NCBI GenBank assembly: GCA_965658595.1
Contig: CBFHSW010000022.1
Span: 1 to 13,282 of the forward strand
DNA length: 13,282 bases
Reading direction: 5' to 3'
Origin: UBA1858 sp965658595
GTDB lineage: Bacteria > Pseudomonadota > Gammaproteobacteria > UBA4575
Part shown: positions 1 to 6,885 of the stretch, piece by piece
Numbering within the stretch: the first letter of the stretch is position 1
Layout: the number at the start of each line of letters is the position of its first letter
Program-made: the position numbers and the translations under genes
Notes under the pieces: generated by a model
Databases searched by the model: none
Seen by the model: the letters and a program-made list of their open reading frames with translations, nothing else
What the model was told of the DNA's origin: nothing

Positions 1-84
1 TGTTTAAAACAGGTCCTAGCTCAAGGTGCTATCACACGTGAAGAAGCGCTTTTAAAAGCCGCTCATAAGGATGATTTTGCATAA
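1..84 (+). CDS. pilT: PilT, twitching motility retraction ATPase (3' end only)
   Basis: Only the last 27 codons are inside the window, read in frame 1 and ending at TAA (82-84). The tail reads CLKQVLAQGAITREEALLKA and then ends in HKDDFA. From memory of the family this matches the PilT C-terminus, which has a 'CLKxLVxxGxISRExAxxKA...xxF' pattern. PilT is the hexameric cytoplasmic ATPase that powers type IV pilus retraction. The pilU start codon follows 11 bp after the stop, the standard pilT-pilU arrangement. The catalytic core is outside the window, so the call rests on this short tail plus the neighbour. Confidence 0.75.
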   Translation, partial: CLKQVLAQGAITREEALLKAAHKDDFA

Positions 85-95
85 ACCATAATACT

Positions 96-1217
96 ATGAG
101 TGCATCTTCAGAAAAGCTATTAGAAAGCATGTTGGGTAGCATGTTAAAGGCAAATGGCACAGATTTATTTGTTATGGGTGATGCTTGTCCATCCATAAAA
201 GTTGATGGAAGCCTTTCCGCTATCAGCGACGAAAAGATATTAAAAAATCATGTTAATAAATTAGTTGCAGGCATCATGAATGAGCATCAGCTAGCTGAAT
301 TTATGGCCACGCAAGAGTGTAATTTTGCGATTGATATTTCTGGTTTGTCTCGTTTTCGAGTTAATGCATTCAGACAGAAAAACACCAGTGGAATGGTGCT
401 ACGTACTATCCATTCTGACATTCCCAGTTTGGAGCAATGTCAGCTCCCTGAGGTGTTGAAAGAAATAGTTATGTCTGCACGTGGATTAATATTAATTGTG
501 GGTGGGACTGGCAGTGGCAAGAGTACTTCAATGGCATCCATGTTGTCTTATAGAAATCATCATAGCCAAGGTCACATTGTTACGATTGAAGATCCCATCG
601 AATATATCCATCAACATCAGCAATGTATTGTCACGCAACGAGAGGTTGGCATAGATACTCAGTCGTATGCAGCAGCACTTAAAAACACTCTCCGTCAGGC
701 ACCTGATGTAATCATGTTAGGTGAAATACGTGATGATGAAACTATGAAGTATGCAATGACATTTGCTGAGACAGGGCACTTATGTATTGCGACCTTGCAT
801 GCAAACAGCGCTGATCAGGCTATAGAAAGGATATTAAATTTCTTTCCTGAAGAGAAAAAAGCTCAGACTCTCATGGATATATCTATGAATCTGTGCGCCT
901 GTATTTCGCAGCGTCTAGTTCGTTTGCAAGGTGGTGATGGTCGAGTGCCGGCGTGTGAGATATTATACAACACCCCGTTAATCTCAGAGCTGATCTATAA
1001 AGGTGAATTGAGGAAGCTTAAGGAACACATGTCAGCCTCTAAGCAAGCTAACATGAAAACGTTTGATCAAAGTTTATTTGAATTAATACAAAACGGAAAA
1101 ATCAGTGAAGAAGAAGGTTTGCGTCATGCGGATTCGATGAACAATTTGCGCTTACGCTGTAAATTAGAAAATAGTGATGACCTGAAGAAAGGTACAGAAC
1201 ATTGGACAGTGGTGTAG
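96..1217 (+). CDS. pilU: PilU, PilT-like accessory retraction ATPase of type IV pili
   Basis: A 373-residue PilT/PilU-family secretion ATPase. An N-terminal PAS-like region (about 1-100) precedes a RecA-like ATPase core. Visible motifs are Walker A GGTGSGKST (136-144), the Asp box IEDPIEY (164-170), Walker B VIMLGEIRD (205-213) and the His box TGHLCIATLHAN (226-237). The C-terminal MKTFDQSLFEL (320-330), followed by GKISEEE and HADSMNNLRL, is characteristic of PilU rather than PilT. In known systems PilU works with PilT at the inner-membrane base of the pilus and supports retraction under load. It starts 11 bp after pilT with only a weak ribosome-binding site, so it is probably co-transcribed. 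Its stop converges on the pyrK-like gene, with 53 bp between and no convincing terminator. Confidence 0.93.
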   Translation: MSASSEKLLESMLGSMLKANGTDLFVMGDACPSIKVDGSLSAISDEKILKNHVNKLVAGIMNEHQLAEFMATQECNFAIDISGLSRFRVNAFRQKNTSGMVLRTIHSDIPSLEQCQLPEVLKEIVMSARGLILIVGGTGSGKSTSMASMLSYRNHHSQGHIVTIEDPIEYIHQHQQCIVTQREVGIDTQSYAAALKNTLRQAPDVIMLGEIRDDETMKYAMTFAETGHLCIATLHANSADQAIERILNFFPEEKKAQTLMDISMNLCACISQRLVRLQGGDGRVPACEILYNTPLISELIYKGELRKLKEHMSASKQANMKTFDQSLFELIQNGKISEEEGLRHADSMNNLRLRCKLENSDDLKKGTEHWTVV

Positions 1218-1270
1218 CATCGTCATCCGCTAATAGACAGAATCACTGAAAAGTTGTGTCGGTAAATCTG

Positions 1271-2137
1271 TCAATAGACTGAATATGCGTCAAATACCGG
1301 GCCATCCACGCATACACGTTTGATTTGTGCCTGACCAGAGGCGTCGGTAATTTTAACTGTGCAACCTGCACATCCACCAACAGCACATGCCATATGTTCC
1401 TCGAGAGAAAGCTGACAGGCTAACTGATATTTTTGTGCCAATGTTGCCACTGCATTTAGCATAGGTTCTGGGCCACAAGCGAAAATTTCTACAGTATTCA
1501 ATTGCTGGGCATTCAGCTGGGACAGCCAGCACTCGGCTAGTTCATTAATATAGCCATCAAAGAAACCTTCATAGCCTTGCTTGGAACATAAACGAGATTG
1601 AATATTTTGTGCTTGCAGCTCTTGCATGACCGCGTTGCTATGCTCAGGAACACCTGCTAATGATTGTTGTGTTAGCTCAACTGTAAATGGAAAAGCAATT
1701 TCAGACCCCATCATTACTAATGGAACAATATCTGTTTGAGCATGCAGATACTCTGCAAAAAATACGATGGGAGGTATTCCAACCCCGCCACCGAGTAACA
1801 ATGGCAAGGTTTTATTCTCGGATAACTGAAAACTATTACCTATTGGTCCTAAGCAATGTAACTCATCGCCGACTTTGGCAAGGCTGAGATTATGTGTGCC
1901 TACACCGACAGTTTTATACAGCACCTCTATCCAGCCTTGTTCGGCATCATTCCTCAATACAGAAAACGGGCGCTTCAAAGCATATGGGTTTTGATCACAA
2001 CTTAAGTGAATGAAATTGCCTGGCAACACATGGGATGCACAGTTGGGTACATGCAGGCGAATAATATACTGATCATCTGCTAATACCTGATGTGCGAGTA
2101 CGCGCGCTTGTTCTGGAAAAATTGTGGCTTCTGTCAT
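1271..2137 (-). CDS. pyrK: PyrK-like dihydroorotate dehydrogenase electron-transfer subunit (FAD, [2Fe-2S])
   Basis: A 288-residue ferredoxin-reductase-fold protein. The N-terminal FAD domain carries RPFSV (56-60). The NAD-binding domain carries GGGVGIPP (116-123) and CGPEPM (221-226). The C-terminal segment has the PyrK-type [2Fe-2S] spacing: C251, C256, C259 and C276, within EEHMACAVGGCAGC. In Firmicutes, PyrK passes electrons between NAD and a class 1B dihydroorotate dehydrogenase. Length is slightly above the roughly 250-260 residues of Firmicutes PyrK. It is the last gene of the pyrimidine cluster; its ATG overlaps the pyrC' stop by 4 bp (ATGA), so translation is probably coupled. No pyrD is in the window. 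Most gammaproteobacteria use a quinone-linked PyrD that needs no PyrK, so the physiological partner is uncertain. The fold and cofactor assignment is firm; the biological role is inferred. Confidence 0.82.
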   Translation of the reverse strand: MTEATIFPEQARVLAHQVLADDQYIIRLHVPNCASHVLPGNFIHLSCDQNPYALKRPFSVLRNDAEQGWIEVLYKTVGVGTHNLSLAKVGDELHCLGPIGNSFQLSENKTLPLLLGGGVGIPPIVFFAEYLHAQTDIVPLVMMGSEIAFPFTVELTQQSLAGVPEHSNAVMQELQAQNIQSRLCSKQGYEGFFDGYINELAECWLSQLNAQQLNTVEIFACGPEPMLNAVATLAQKYQLACQLSLEEHMACAVGGCAGCTVKITDASGQAQIKRVCVDGPVFDAYSVY

Positions 2138-3414
2138 GATTTGAGTTGGTAGACTAGTTCACCTTCAACAAACGTATGGGTGACTCTGCCTTGTAAGGTT
2201 TGATTCAGAAAAGGTGTGTTTTTGCCTTCGCTATGTATGTTATCTGCAGTTAGTTGCCATTCTTGTTGTGCATCAAAAACACAAATATCAGCCGCTGCAC
2301 CGATACTCAGTTGTCCAGCATCAATACCTAGTAATTGTGCCGGTTTGCTAGTGACTAAGGCGATAGCATCTGACAAGGATAAGGAAGTTTCTTGGCTTAT
2401 TTTTAGTGTGAGAGGCAATAATGTTTCTAAGCTGGAGATGCCGGGCTCAGTGGTTGGGAATGGCGCTAGCTTAGCATCAGGTTCGTGCGGTTGATGATCG
2501 GAGCAAATACTCATTAAAGCATTACTGCCTAAGCGTGCACGTAATCCATTCACATCATGGCGACTACGCAGTGGAGGTATCACATGATAATTACTATCAA
2601 AGCTTTGGATATCCTCGTCACTTAGGAATAATTGATGCATGCAGACATCTGCGCTGATTGGAGCGCCGTCGTAAAGTGCTCGCTCCAGCATCTGCAGTGT
2701 GCGTTGGCTGGAGATGCGACAAAAATGCACGCGCACATTGGTATCTTCTATGATTGATAGGCAAGTGCTCGCAGCAGCTGTCTCAGCGGCTGTGGGGATA
2801 CCCGGTAAACCCATGCGAGTTGCATTAGCACCTTCATGTATACAACCGTTGGCGGCTAGGTAATGATCATGAGGATGAAAGAATACCGTTAAATCTTGGC
2901 TCGCTGCATACTCCATTGCGCGGCGCAGTACTAAATTATTTGCGAATGGATGCAGTGCATTACTCACACCTACTACACCAGCTTCTTTTAATGCAGCCAT
3001 TTCACTTAAGTAGTCACCTTTAAGTTGGGTGGTCAATGCACCCATCACATATACGTGGCAGTAAGCTGAAAATTGACTGCGTTGCTGTATGAATTCAACT
3101 TCAGCTGGAGTGTCAATCACAGGATTGGTATCCGGTGAACACACCATGGAAGTGATGCCTGAGGCAACTCCAGCGAATGTTTCTGAAGCAATGGTGGCTT
3201 TGTGTTCTTGGCCTGGCTCACGCAAGTGAGTAGCAATATCTACCATGCCGGGGATGATGGTATGACCAGATAAGTCTACTACTTTGTCTGACTGCCAACC
3301 TTCTGGCGCTGTGCCAACTGCTGCAATTTTCTTGTCGAGGATATATAGGTTGCAGATCTCATCGATAGCATTGGCAGGATCGATCACATGTGCATGTGTG
3401 AGTTCAATTTTCAT
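2134..3414 (-). CDS. pyrC': PyrC', dihydroorotase homologue, probably non-catalytic ATCase partner
   Basis: A 426-residue class I dihydroorotase-fold (amidohydrolase) protein directly downstream of pyrB. Family landmarks are clear: GHTIIPGMVD (50-59), HLREPGQEHK (63-72), GLPGIPTAAE (202-211), PPLRS (280-284) and SDHQPHEP (305-312). Several metal and catalytic ligands are altered. The DxHxH motif reads DIATH (59-63), so its first His is Ala. The usual SDDG is SNAL (151-154). The His expected in 'LHVAHVS' is Arg233. H63, H180 and D306 remain. This pattern fits the inactive PyrC' of Pseudomonas, known to assemble with PyrB into a large ATCase complex. A true PyrC should then exist elsewhere. The start is supported by AGGAGG six bases upstream and by an ATGA overlap with pyrB. 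Confidence 0.9.
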   Translation of the reverse strand: MKIELTHAHVIDPANAIDEICNLYILDKKIAAVGTAPEGWQSDKVVDLSGHTIIPGMVDIATHLREPGQEHKATIASETFAGVASGITSMVCSPDTNPVIDTPAEVEFIQQRSQFSAYCHVYVMGALTTQLKGDYLSEMAALKEAGVVGVSNALHPFANNLVLRRAMEYAASQDLTVFFHPHDHYLAANGCIHEGANATRMGLPGIPTAAETAAASTCLSIIEDTNVRVHFCRISSQRTLQMLERALYDGAPISADVCMHQLFLSDEDIQSFDSNYHVIPPLRSRHDVNGLRARLGSNALMSICSDHQPHEPDAKLAPFPTTEPGISSLETLLPLTLKISQETSLSLSDAIALVTSKPAQLLGIDAGQLSIGAAADICVFDAQQEWQLTADNIHSEGKNTPFLNQTLQGRVTHTFVEGELVYQLKS

Positions 3415-4334
3415 GACTCTCCTCCTGCTAACAAGGACATGATAGCCATACGCACTGCAATACCATTCGATACCTGTTCCAGTATTACGGACTGAGCACC
3501 ATCTGCAACTTCTGAGCTAATTTCAACGCCACGGTTGATTGGGCCCGGATGCATAACAGTGGCATCTTTAGCCGCCAGTGATAGACGTTCCGATGTGAGA
3601 CCAAATAAATTAAAGTATTCATGCTCGCTGGGCAGTAATGCACCTTGCATGCGCTCTTTTTGCAGACGTAGCATGATAACTATATCTGCATCACTTAAAC
3701 CCTCTTCCATATTTTGGAAGGCTCGCACTCCGAGTGTTTCTACATGGCTAGGTAATAATGTTTTCGGAGCAATGACTCGAATATCTTTCGTGCCCAGAGT
3801 ACGGAGGGCATGTATCTGTGAGCGTGCTACACGTGAGTGAGCGAGGTCGCCGACGATAGCAACTTTTAAATCGCTAAAATTTTGTTTAATTCGGCGGATA
3901 GTGAACATGTCCAACATCGCTTGTGTAGGATGAGCATGTCTGCCATCACCGGCATTGATGACACTGATACCAGGTGCGACATGTTGAGAGATAAATTCAG
4001 CCGCCCCGCTATCTTGGTGGCGGATGATGAACATATCGACATCCATGGCTTCGATGTTGCGCAGGGTATCGAGTAAGCTCTCACCTTTGACTGTAGCTGA
4101 AGCACTGACATTTATATTTAATACATCGGCTGATAAACGTTTGGCCGCTAATTCAAAAGTGGTACGTGTGCGCGTGCTAGCTTCAAAGAAGAGGTTAACG
4201 ATAGTTTTGCCGCGTAGGAGAGGGACTTTCTTAACGTGTCTGCCGTCCACCTTATAGAATGACTCAGCAGTATCTAAAATAGTGGTCAACTGATCGAGTG
4301 AGAGTGATTCAGTTGTTAAGAAGTGCTGCATCAT
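3411..4334 (-). CDS. pyrB: Aspartate carbamoyltransferase, catalytic chain
   Basis: A 307-residue enzyme that makes N-carbamoyl-L-aspartate from carbamoyl phosphate and aspartate, the committed step of pyrimidine synthesis. Visible features are the carbamoyl-phosphate loop STRTRTTFEL (53-62), the mobile loop Lys in TVKGES (K84), DGRHAHPTQ (130-138), GDLAHSR (162-168), MLRLQKERM (221-229) and HPGPINRGVE (262-271). The sequence resembles Pseudomonas PyrB, but it starts close to the core and seems to lack most of the N-terminal extension I recall in that group. Two adjacent ATG codons (4334 and 4331) could start it; both lack a strong ribosome-binding site. It lies 8 bp after pyrR and overlaps pyrC' by 4 bp. 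No pyrI regulatory gene is present, consistent with a PyrB-PyrC' type complex. Confidence 0.96.
   Translation of the reverse strand: MMQHFLTTESLSLDQLTTILDTAESFYKVDGRHVKKVPLLRGKTIVNLFFEASTRTRTTFELAAKRLSADVLNINVSASATVKGESLLDTLRNIEAMDVDMFIIRHQDSGAAEFISQHVAPGISVINAGDGRHAHPTQAMLDMFTIRRIKQNFSDLKVAIVGDLAHSRVARSQIHALRTLGTKDIRVIAPKTLLPSHVETLGVRAFQNMEEGLSDADIVIMLRLQKERMQGALLPSEHEYFNLFGLTSERLSLAAKDATVMHPGPINRGVEISSEVADGAQSVILEQVSNGIAVRMAIMSLLAGGES
3421..3426 (-). promoter_or_regulatory. Strong Shine-Dalgarno for pyrC' inside the pyrB 3' end
   Basis: A consensus AGGAGG on the minus strand lies six bases before the pyrC' ATG and within the last codons of pyrB. It is the best ribosome-binding site in the pyrimidine cluster. 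This may help keep PyrC' synthesis matched to PyrB, as expected for a stoichiometric complex. Confidence 0.75.
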
Positions 4335-4342
4335 GTTTGTCG

Positions 4343-4843
4343 TTAGTCAGTCGTGATGATCTCAAGTGCCAAAGGCTCAGGTCCAGTTAATTTAACATGT
4401 TGGTGGGCAGGAAGCTCCCCTACGTCCCCAACCATTTGCGCGCTGATGGGTAATTCTCGTCCCCCGCGGTCTATCAATACAGCCAGACTCACACTAGCGG
4501 GTCTGCCGTAGTCAAACAATTCATTCATGGCCGCGCGCACTGTGCGTCCGGTGTGTAGGATATCATCAACTAAGATAATATTCTGATCTGTAATATCTAA
4601 AGGTAATTGTGAGGGCCTCACTTGCGGGTTTAAGCCCAAACGACTGAAATCATCTCTATAAAAAGAAATATCCAGTATGCCGATAGTATTGCTGAGATTG
4701 AGTGAGCGTTGTAGATATTCAGCTACCCAAATTCCTCCTGTGCGAATGCCGACAATAAGTGGAGATTGATCACCTATGCCATCAAGATAGGTCTGAGTCT
4801 GGTCTGCCAGTGAGGTCAGCAGTGAATCAATATCAGTATTCAT
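4343..4843 (-). CDS. pyrR: PyrR, pyrimidine operon regulator / uracil phosphoribosyltransferase family
   Basis: A 166-residue type I phosphoribosyltransferase. The PRPP-binding signature is LVDDILHTGRTV (91-102). Other PyrR landmarks are VGIRTGGIWVAEYL (31-44), the DISFYRDDF loop (58-66) and AVLIDRGGRELP (121-132). In Bacillus, PyrR binds pyr leader RNA in response to UMP and also has uracil phosphoribosyltransferase activity; in Pseudomonas a PyrR encoded upstream of pyrB is implicated in pyr gene control. The position just before pyrB supports a regulatory role here. The start overlaps the ruvX stop (ATGA), and there is no recognisable Shine-Dalgarno before it (TCTATCCCC), so it probably depends on coupling to ruvX translation. 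No PyrR-binding loop could be recognised nearby. Confidence 0.93.
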   Translation of the reverse strand: MNTDIDSLLTSLADQTQTYLDGIGDQSPLIVGIRTGGIWVAEYLQRSLNLSNTIGILDISFYRDDFSRLGLNPQVRPSQLPLDITDQNIILVDDILHTGRTVRAAMNELFDYGRPASVSLAVLIDRGGRELPISAQMVGDVGELPAHQHVKLTGPEPLALEIITTD

Positions 4844-5265
4844 GGGGATAGATTAACACTCATCCATGATTCCAACAAAATTGCGGCGGCAATTTTATCA
4901 ATTTCTTTCTTATCGATCTGTTTTTTCGACTGTTGGCGCTGTTTTTTTAAGTGAAAATACGCTTCATCTGAAGTTAATGTCTCATCATGAGTATGCACAG
5001 GGCGTTGAAAGCGAGACTCTAGTTCGGTGCAGAACTTACGGATTTTTTTGCGCAATGCTTTATTCTGCTCAGAATCGTCAGGAATGCCCACAATGATTTC
5101 TTCCGGGTCCCATTCCTTTAAGAGTCTCTCCACTGCTGGCCAATCCATTTTACCCAAAGGATTAGAGACAGTAGTTAATGGTCGCGCTGTTTGTGTGAGA
5201 CTCTGACTGATAGCAACCCCAGTGCGGCGCTCTCCAAAGTCAAACGCCATCAATAATTTATTCAC
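4840..5265 (-). CDS. ruvX: RuvX/YqgF-family RNase H-like nuclease (16S rRNA processing / Holliday junction resolvase homologue)
   Basis: A 141-residue protein if started at GTG 5265; the family is usually about 138-145 residues. The RNase H-fold core is visible: AFDFGERRTGVAIS (7-20) with D9, IIVGIP (57-62), HDETLTSDEA (93-102) with D94 and E95, and IDKIAAAILLESW (122-134) with D123. The family is linked to 5' maturation of 16S rRNA and is homologous to RuvC-like resolvases. An upstream ATG at 5334 would add 23 residues unlike the family N-terminus and overlap yqgE by 70 nt, so the GTG is preferred. That GTG shares one base with the yqgE stop (TAGTG), a translational-coupling arrangement. Confidence 0.9.
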   Translation of the reverse strand: MNKLLMAFDFGERRTGVAISQSLTQTARPLTTVSNPLGKMDWPAVERLLKEWDPEEIIVGIPDDSEQNKALRKKIRKFCTELESRFQRPVHTHDETLTSDEAYFHLKKQRQQSKKQIDKKEIDKIAAAILLESWMSVNLSP

Positions 5266-5834
5266 TAAGCATGGCCTGCATGTGAATTGAGTAAGTTCAT
5301 ATCTATGCCCAGCAACTTGCCAGCATGTAACCATTGATCGCTGGTAGGGGTATCAAATATAAAAGCATTGTCTACTTCTGCTGTTAGCCAATAATTATCA
5401 GCAATCTCGTTTTCTAATTGACCAGGAGACCAACCTGAATAACCAATCACAGCAATACTGTTATCAGGCCCTTGATTGTGAGCGATATCAAACAGGATGT
5501 TATTGGACGCGCATAAAGACAAAGAGTCAGAAATAGGGATGCTAGATGGCCAGCGGTGAATATCTGAATCATGCAGAATGAAACCATGATCCATACCTAC
5601 AGGCCCACCTGCACGAACTAATGAATAGTCATTGAAAGAGGCTGGCGCATCTACAGTGGATTGTTCAATTAACTCTTGCAAGGTCATGGACATAGGATGA
5701 TTGAGAATCACACCCATGGTGCCTTTTTCCTCGCTGTGTTCACAGATCAGTGACACACTATGACTGAACTCAGGATCACTGAGGGTAGGCATCGCGATCA
5801 ACAGTTGTCCGACATAGGGATTTTTTTCTGTCAT
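5265..5834 (-). CDS. yqgE: YqgE/AlgH family protein (UPF0301)
   Basis: A 189-residue YqgE/AlgH protein. Family signatures are visible in order: GQLLIAMPTLSDPEFSHSV (9-27), GVILNHPM (41-48), RAGGPVG (74-80) and GYSGWSPGQLENEI (131-144) followed by NYW (147-149). The molecular function is not established; in Pseudomonas, AlgH was reported as affecting transcription of alginate genes, and the fold gives no obvious catalytic site. The yqgE-ruvX pairing is very common in proteobacteria. It starts 3 bp after the gshB stop and its stop overlaps the ruvX GTG by one base. No signal peptide or membrane segment is visible, so it is presumably cytoplasmic. Confidence 0.93.
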   Translation of the reverse strand: MTEKNPYVGQLLIAMPTLSDPEFSHSVSLICEHSEEKGTMGVILNHPMSMTLQELIEQSTVDAPASFNDYSLVRAGGPVGMDHGFILHDSDIHRWPSSIPISDSLSLCASNNILFDIAHNQGPDNSIAVIGYSGWSPGQLENEIADNYWLTAEVDNAFIFDTPTSDQWLHAGKLLGIDMNLLNSHAGHA

Positions 5835-5837
5835 GGC

Positions 5838-6788
5838 CTAAGCTTCTAACATATCCTCGATGGCGTCAAATAAGACTGCGCTGATATTAAGGTTATAGAG
5901 TGTATCCAGTTGACGTATGCACGTCGGGCTGGTGATATTGATTTCAGTCAAGTAATCACCGATCACATCAATGCCTACAAAAATGATCCCATTATCGAGC
6001 AAGGTTGGTTTGAGCTGTGCACAAATCCAGCGATCACGGTCGGTCAATTCAACTCCGTGTCCACGTCCACCCATATTTAGGTTGGCACGAAATTCATCAC
6101 CTTGAGGGACGCGAGCTAATGCGTAAGGAATCGGTTCGCCTCGGATCAACAAAATTCTTTTATCACCGGCGCTGATCTCTTTGATAAATCTCTGACACAT
6201 AATAGTCTGAGTGCCTTGCATAGTGGCTTCATCAATAATGGTCTGACTATCAGTGTCATGATGTTCAAGTTTGAAAATTGACTCACCGCCCATAGCATCC
6301 ATCGGTTTGCTGACAATCGTTTGATGTTGCTCGAGAAAAGCACGAATCTTGTTGCGATCCTTACTGACGATGGTAGGTGCACAACATTGAGGAAAGTTCA
6401 TAATTGAAAACTTTTCGTTGAAATTTCTCAGGCTGCTAGGGTCGTTGATTACCAATGCGCCTTGGTCTTTGGCTAGATCCAACAGATAGCTGATATATAC
6501 AAATTCCATATTAAATGGCGGATCTTTACGCATTAAAATAACGTCAAAATCTCCTAACGCGCACTCACATGTGGGGCCGAGTTGATGCCAGCATTGTGAA
6601 TTTTCCATCACACTCAAATCTGCACTACGTGCGTAAGCAATCCCATCTATGGCAAATAGACTATCGGGCACTAAGTAGTGGAGCTTCCAACCACGTTGTT
6701 GTGCTTCTAGCAGCATGGCGAAGCTACTATCTTTCTCTATTTTGATAGCTTCTATAGGGTCCATCAAAATGGCCAGCGATTGAGTCAC
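5838..6788 (-). CDS. gshB: Glutathione synthetase
   Basis: An ATP-grasp enzyme that joins gamma-glutamylcysteine and glycine to form glutathione. With the GTG start at 6788 it is 316 residues, the length of E. coli GshB, and its N-terminus MTQSLAILMDPIEAI aligns with the family 'xxLGIVMDPI'. This GTG has AAAAGG seven bases upstream, whereas the in-frame ATG at 6809 has no ribosome-binding site and adds seven residues not seen in the family. Motifs: KDSSFAMLLEAQ (19-30), RKDPPF (87-92), ATP-grasp loop KPMDAMGGESIF (161-172), GDKRILLI (208-215), ANLNMGGRG (235-243) and EINITSP (282-288). Two small departures from the usual sequence are visible: Ala165 where Gly is common in KPLDGMGG, and Cys290 where Gly is usual after TSPT. 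It heads a tightly packed cluster. Confidence 0.94.
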   Translation of the reverse strand: MTQSLAILMDPIEAIKIEKDSSFAMLLEAQQRGWKLHYLVPDSLFAIDGIAYARSADLSVMENSQCWHQLGPTCECALGDFDVILMRKDPPFNMEFVYISYLLDLAKDQGALVINDPSSLRNFNEKFSIMNFPQCCAPTIVSKDRNKIRAFLEQHQTIVSKPMDAMGGESIFKLEHHDTDSQTIIDEATMQGTQTIMCQRFIKEISAGDKRILLIRGEPIPYALARVPQGDEFRANLNMGGRGHGVELTDRDRWICAQLKPTLLDNGIIFVGIDVIGDYLTEINITSPTCIRQLDTLYNLNISAVLFDAIEDMLEA

Positions 6789-6795
6789 GACAATA

Positions 6796-6801
6796 CCTTT
6801 T
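6796..6801 (-). promoter_or_regulatory. Ribosome-binding site that sets the gshB GTG start
   Basis: AAAAGG on the minus strand, seven bases before GTG 6788. The upstream in-frame ATG at 6809 has no comparable site. The GTG start also gives the usual 316-residue length. Confidence 0.6.
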
Positions 6802-6872
6802 ATAGTCACAGATCGTTCATGTTGAAATTTCTAACGCTTAGTATGCGCTGAAAGTGGGTTGTTTGATTGAGT

Positions 6873-6878
6873 ATTATA
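6873..6878 (-). promoter_or_regulatory. Candidate -10 box for a gshB-proximal promoter
   Basis: A perfect TATAAT on the minus strand, eight bases after the rsmE stop and 84 bases before the gshB GTG. No good -35 lies 16-18 bases upstream, so support is limited. If real, it would drive the gshB-yqgE-ruvX-pyr cluster separately from metK-ahcY-rsmE. Confidence 0.25.
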
Positions 6879-6885
6879 ATTAGGT

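Noticed and set aside
1232..1279. Repeats AATAGACAG / AATAGACTG and GACAGA / TCTGTC between pilU and the pyrK-like gene as a bidirectional terminator
   Set aside because: The complementary arms are only six bases with a loop of about 26 bases and no T-tract, so the convergent spacer shows no convincing terminator.
3535..4257. Plus-strand and alternative-frame open reading frames inside pyrB (and similar ones inside pyrC', ahcY, rsmE and tkt)
   Set aside because: They are antisense or out-of-frame shadows of well-conserved enzymes, with low-complexity, Ser/Arg/Cys-rich translations, no recognisable domain and no ribosome-binding sites.
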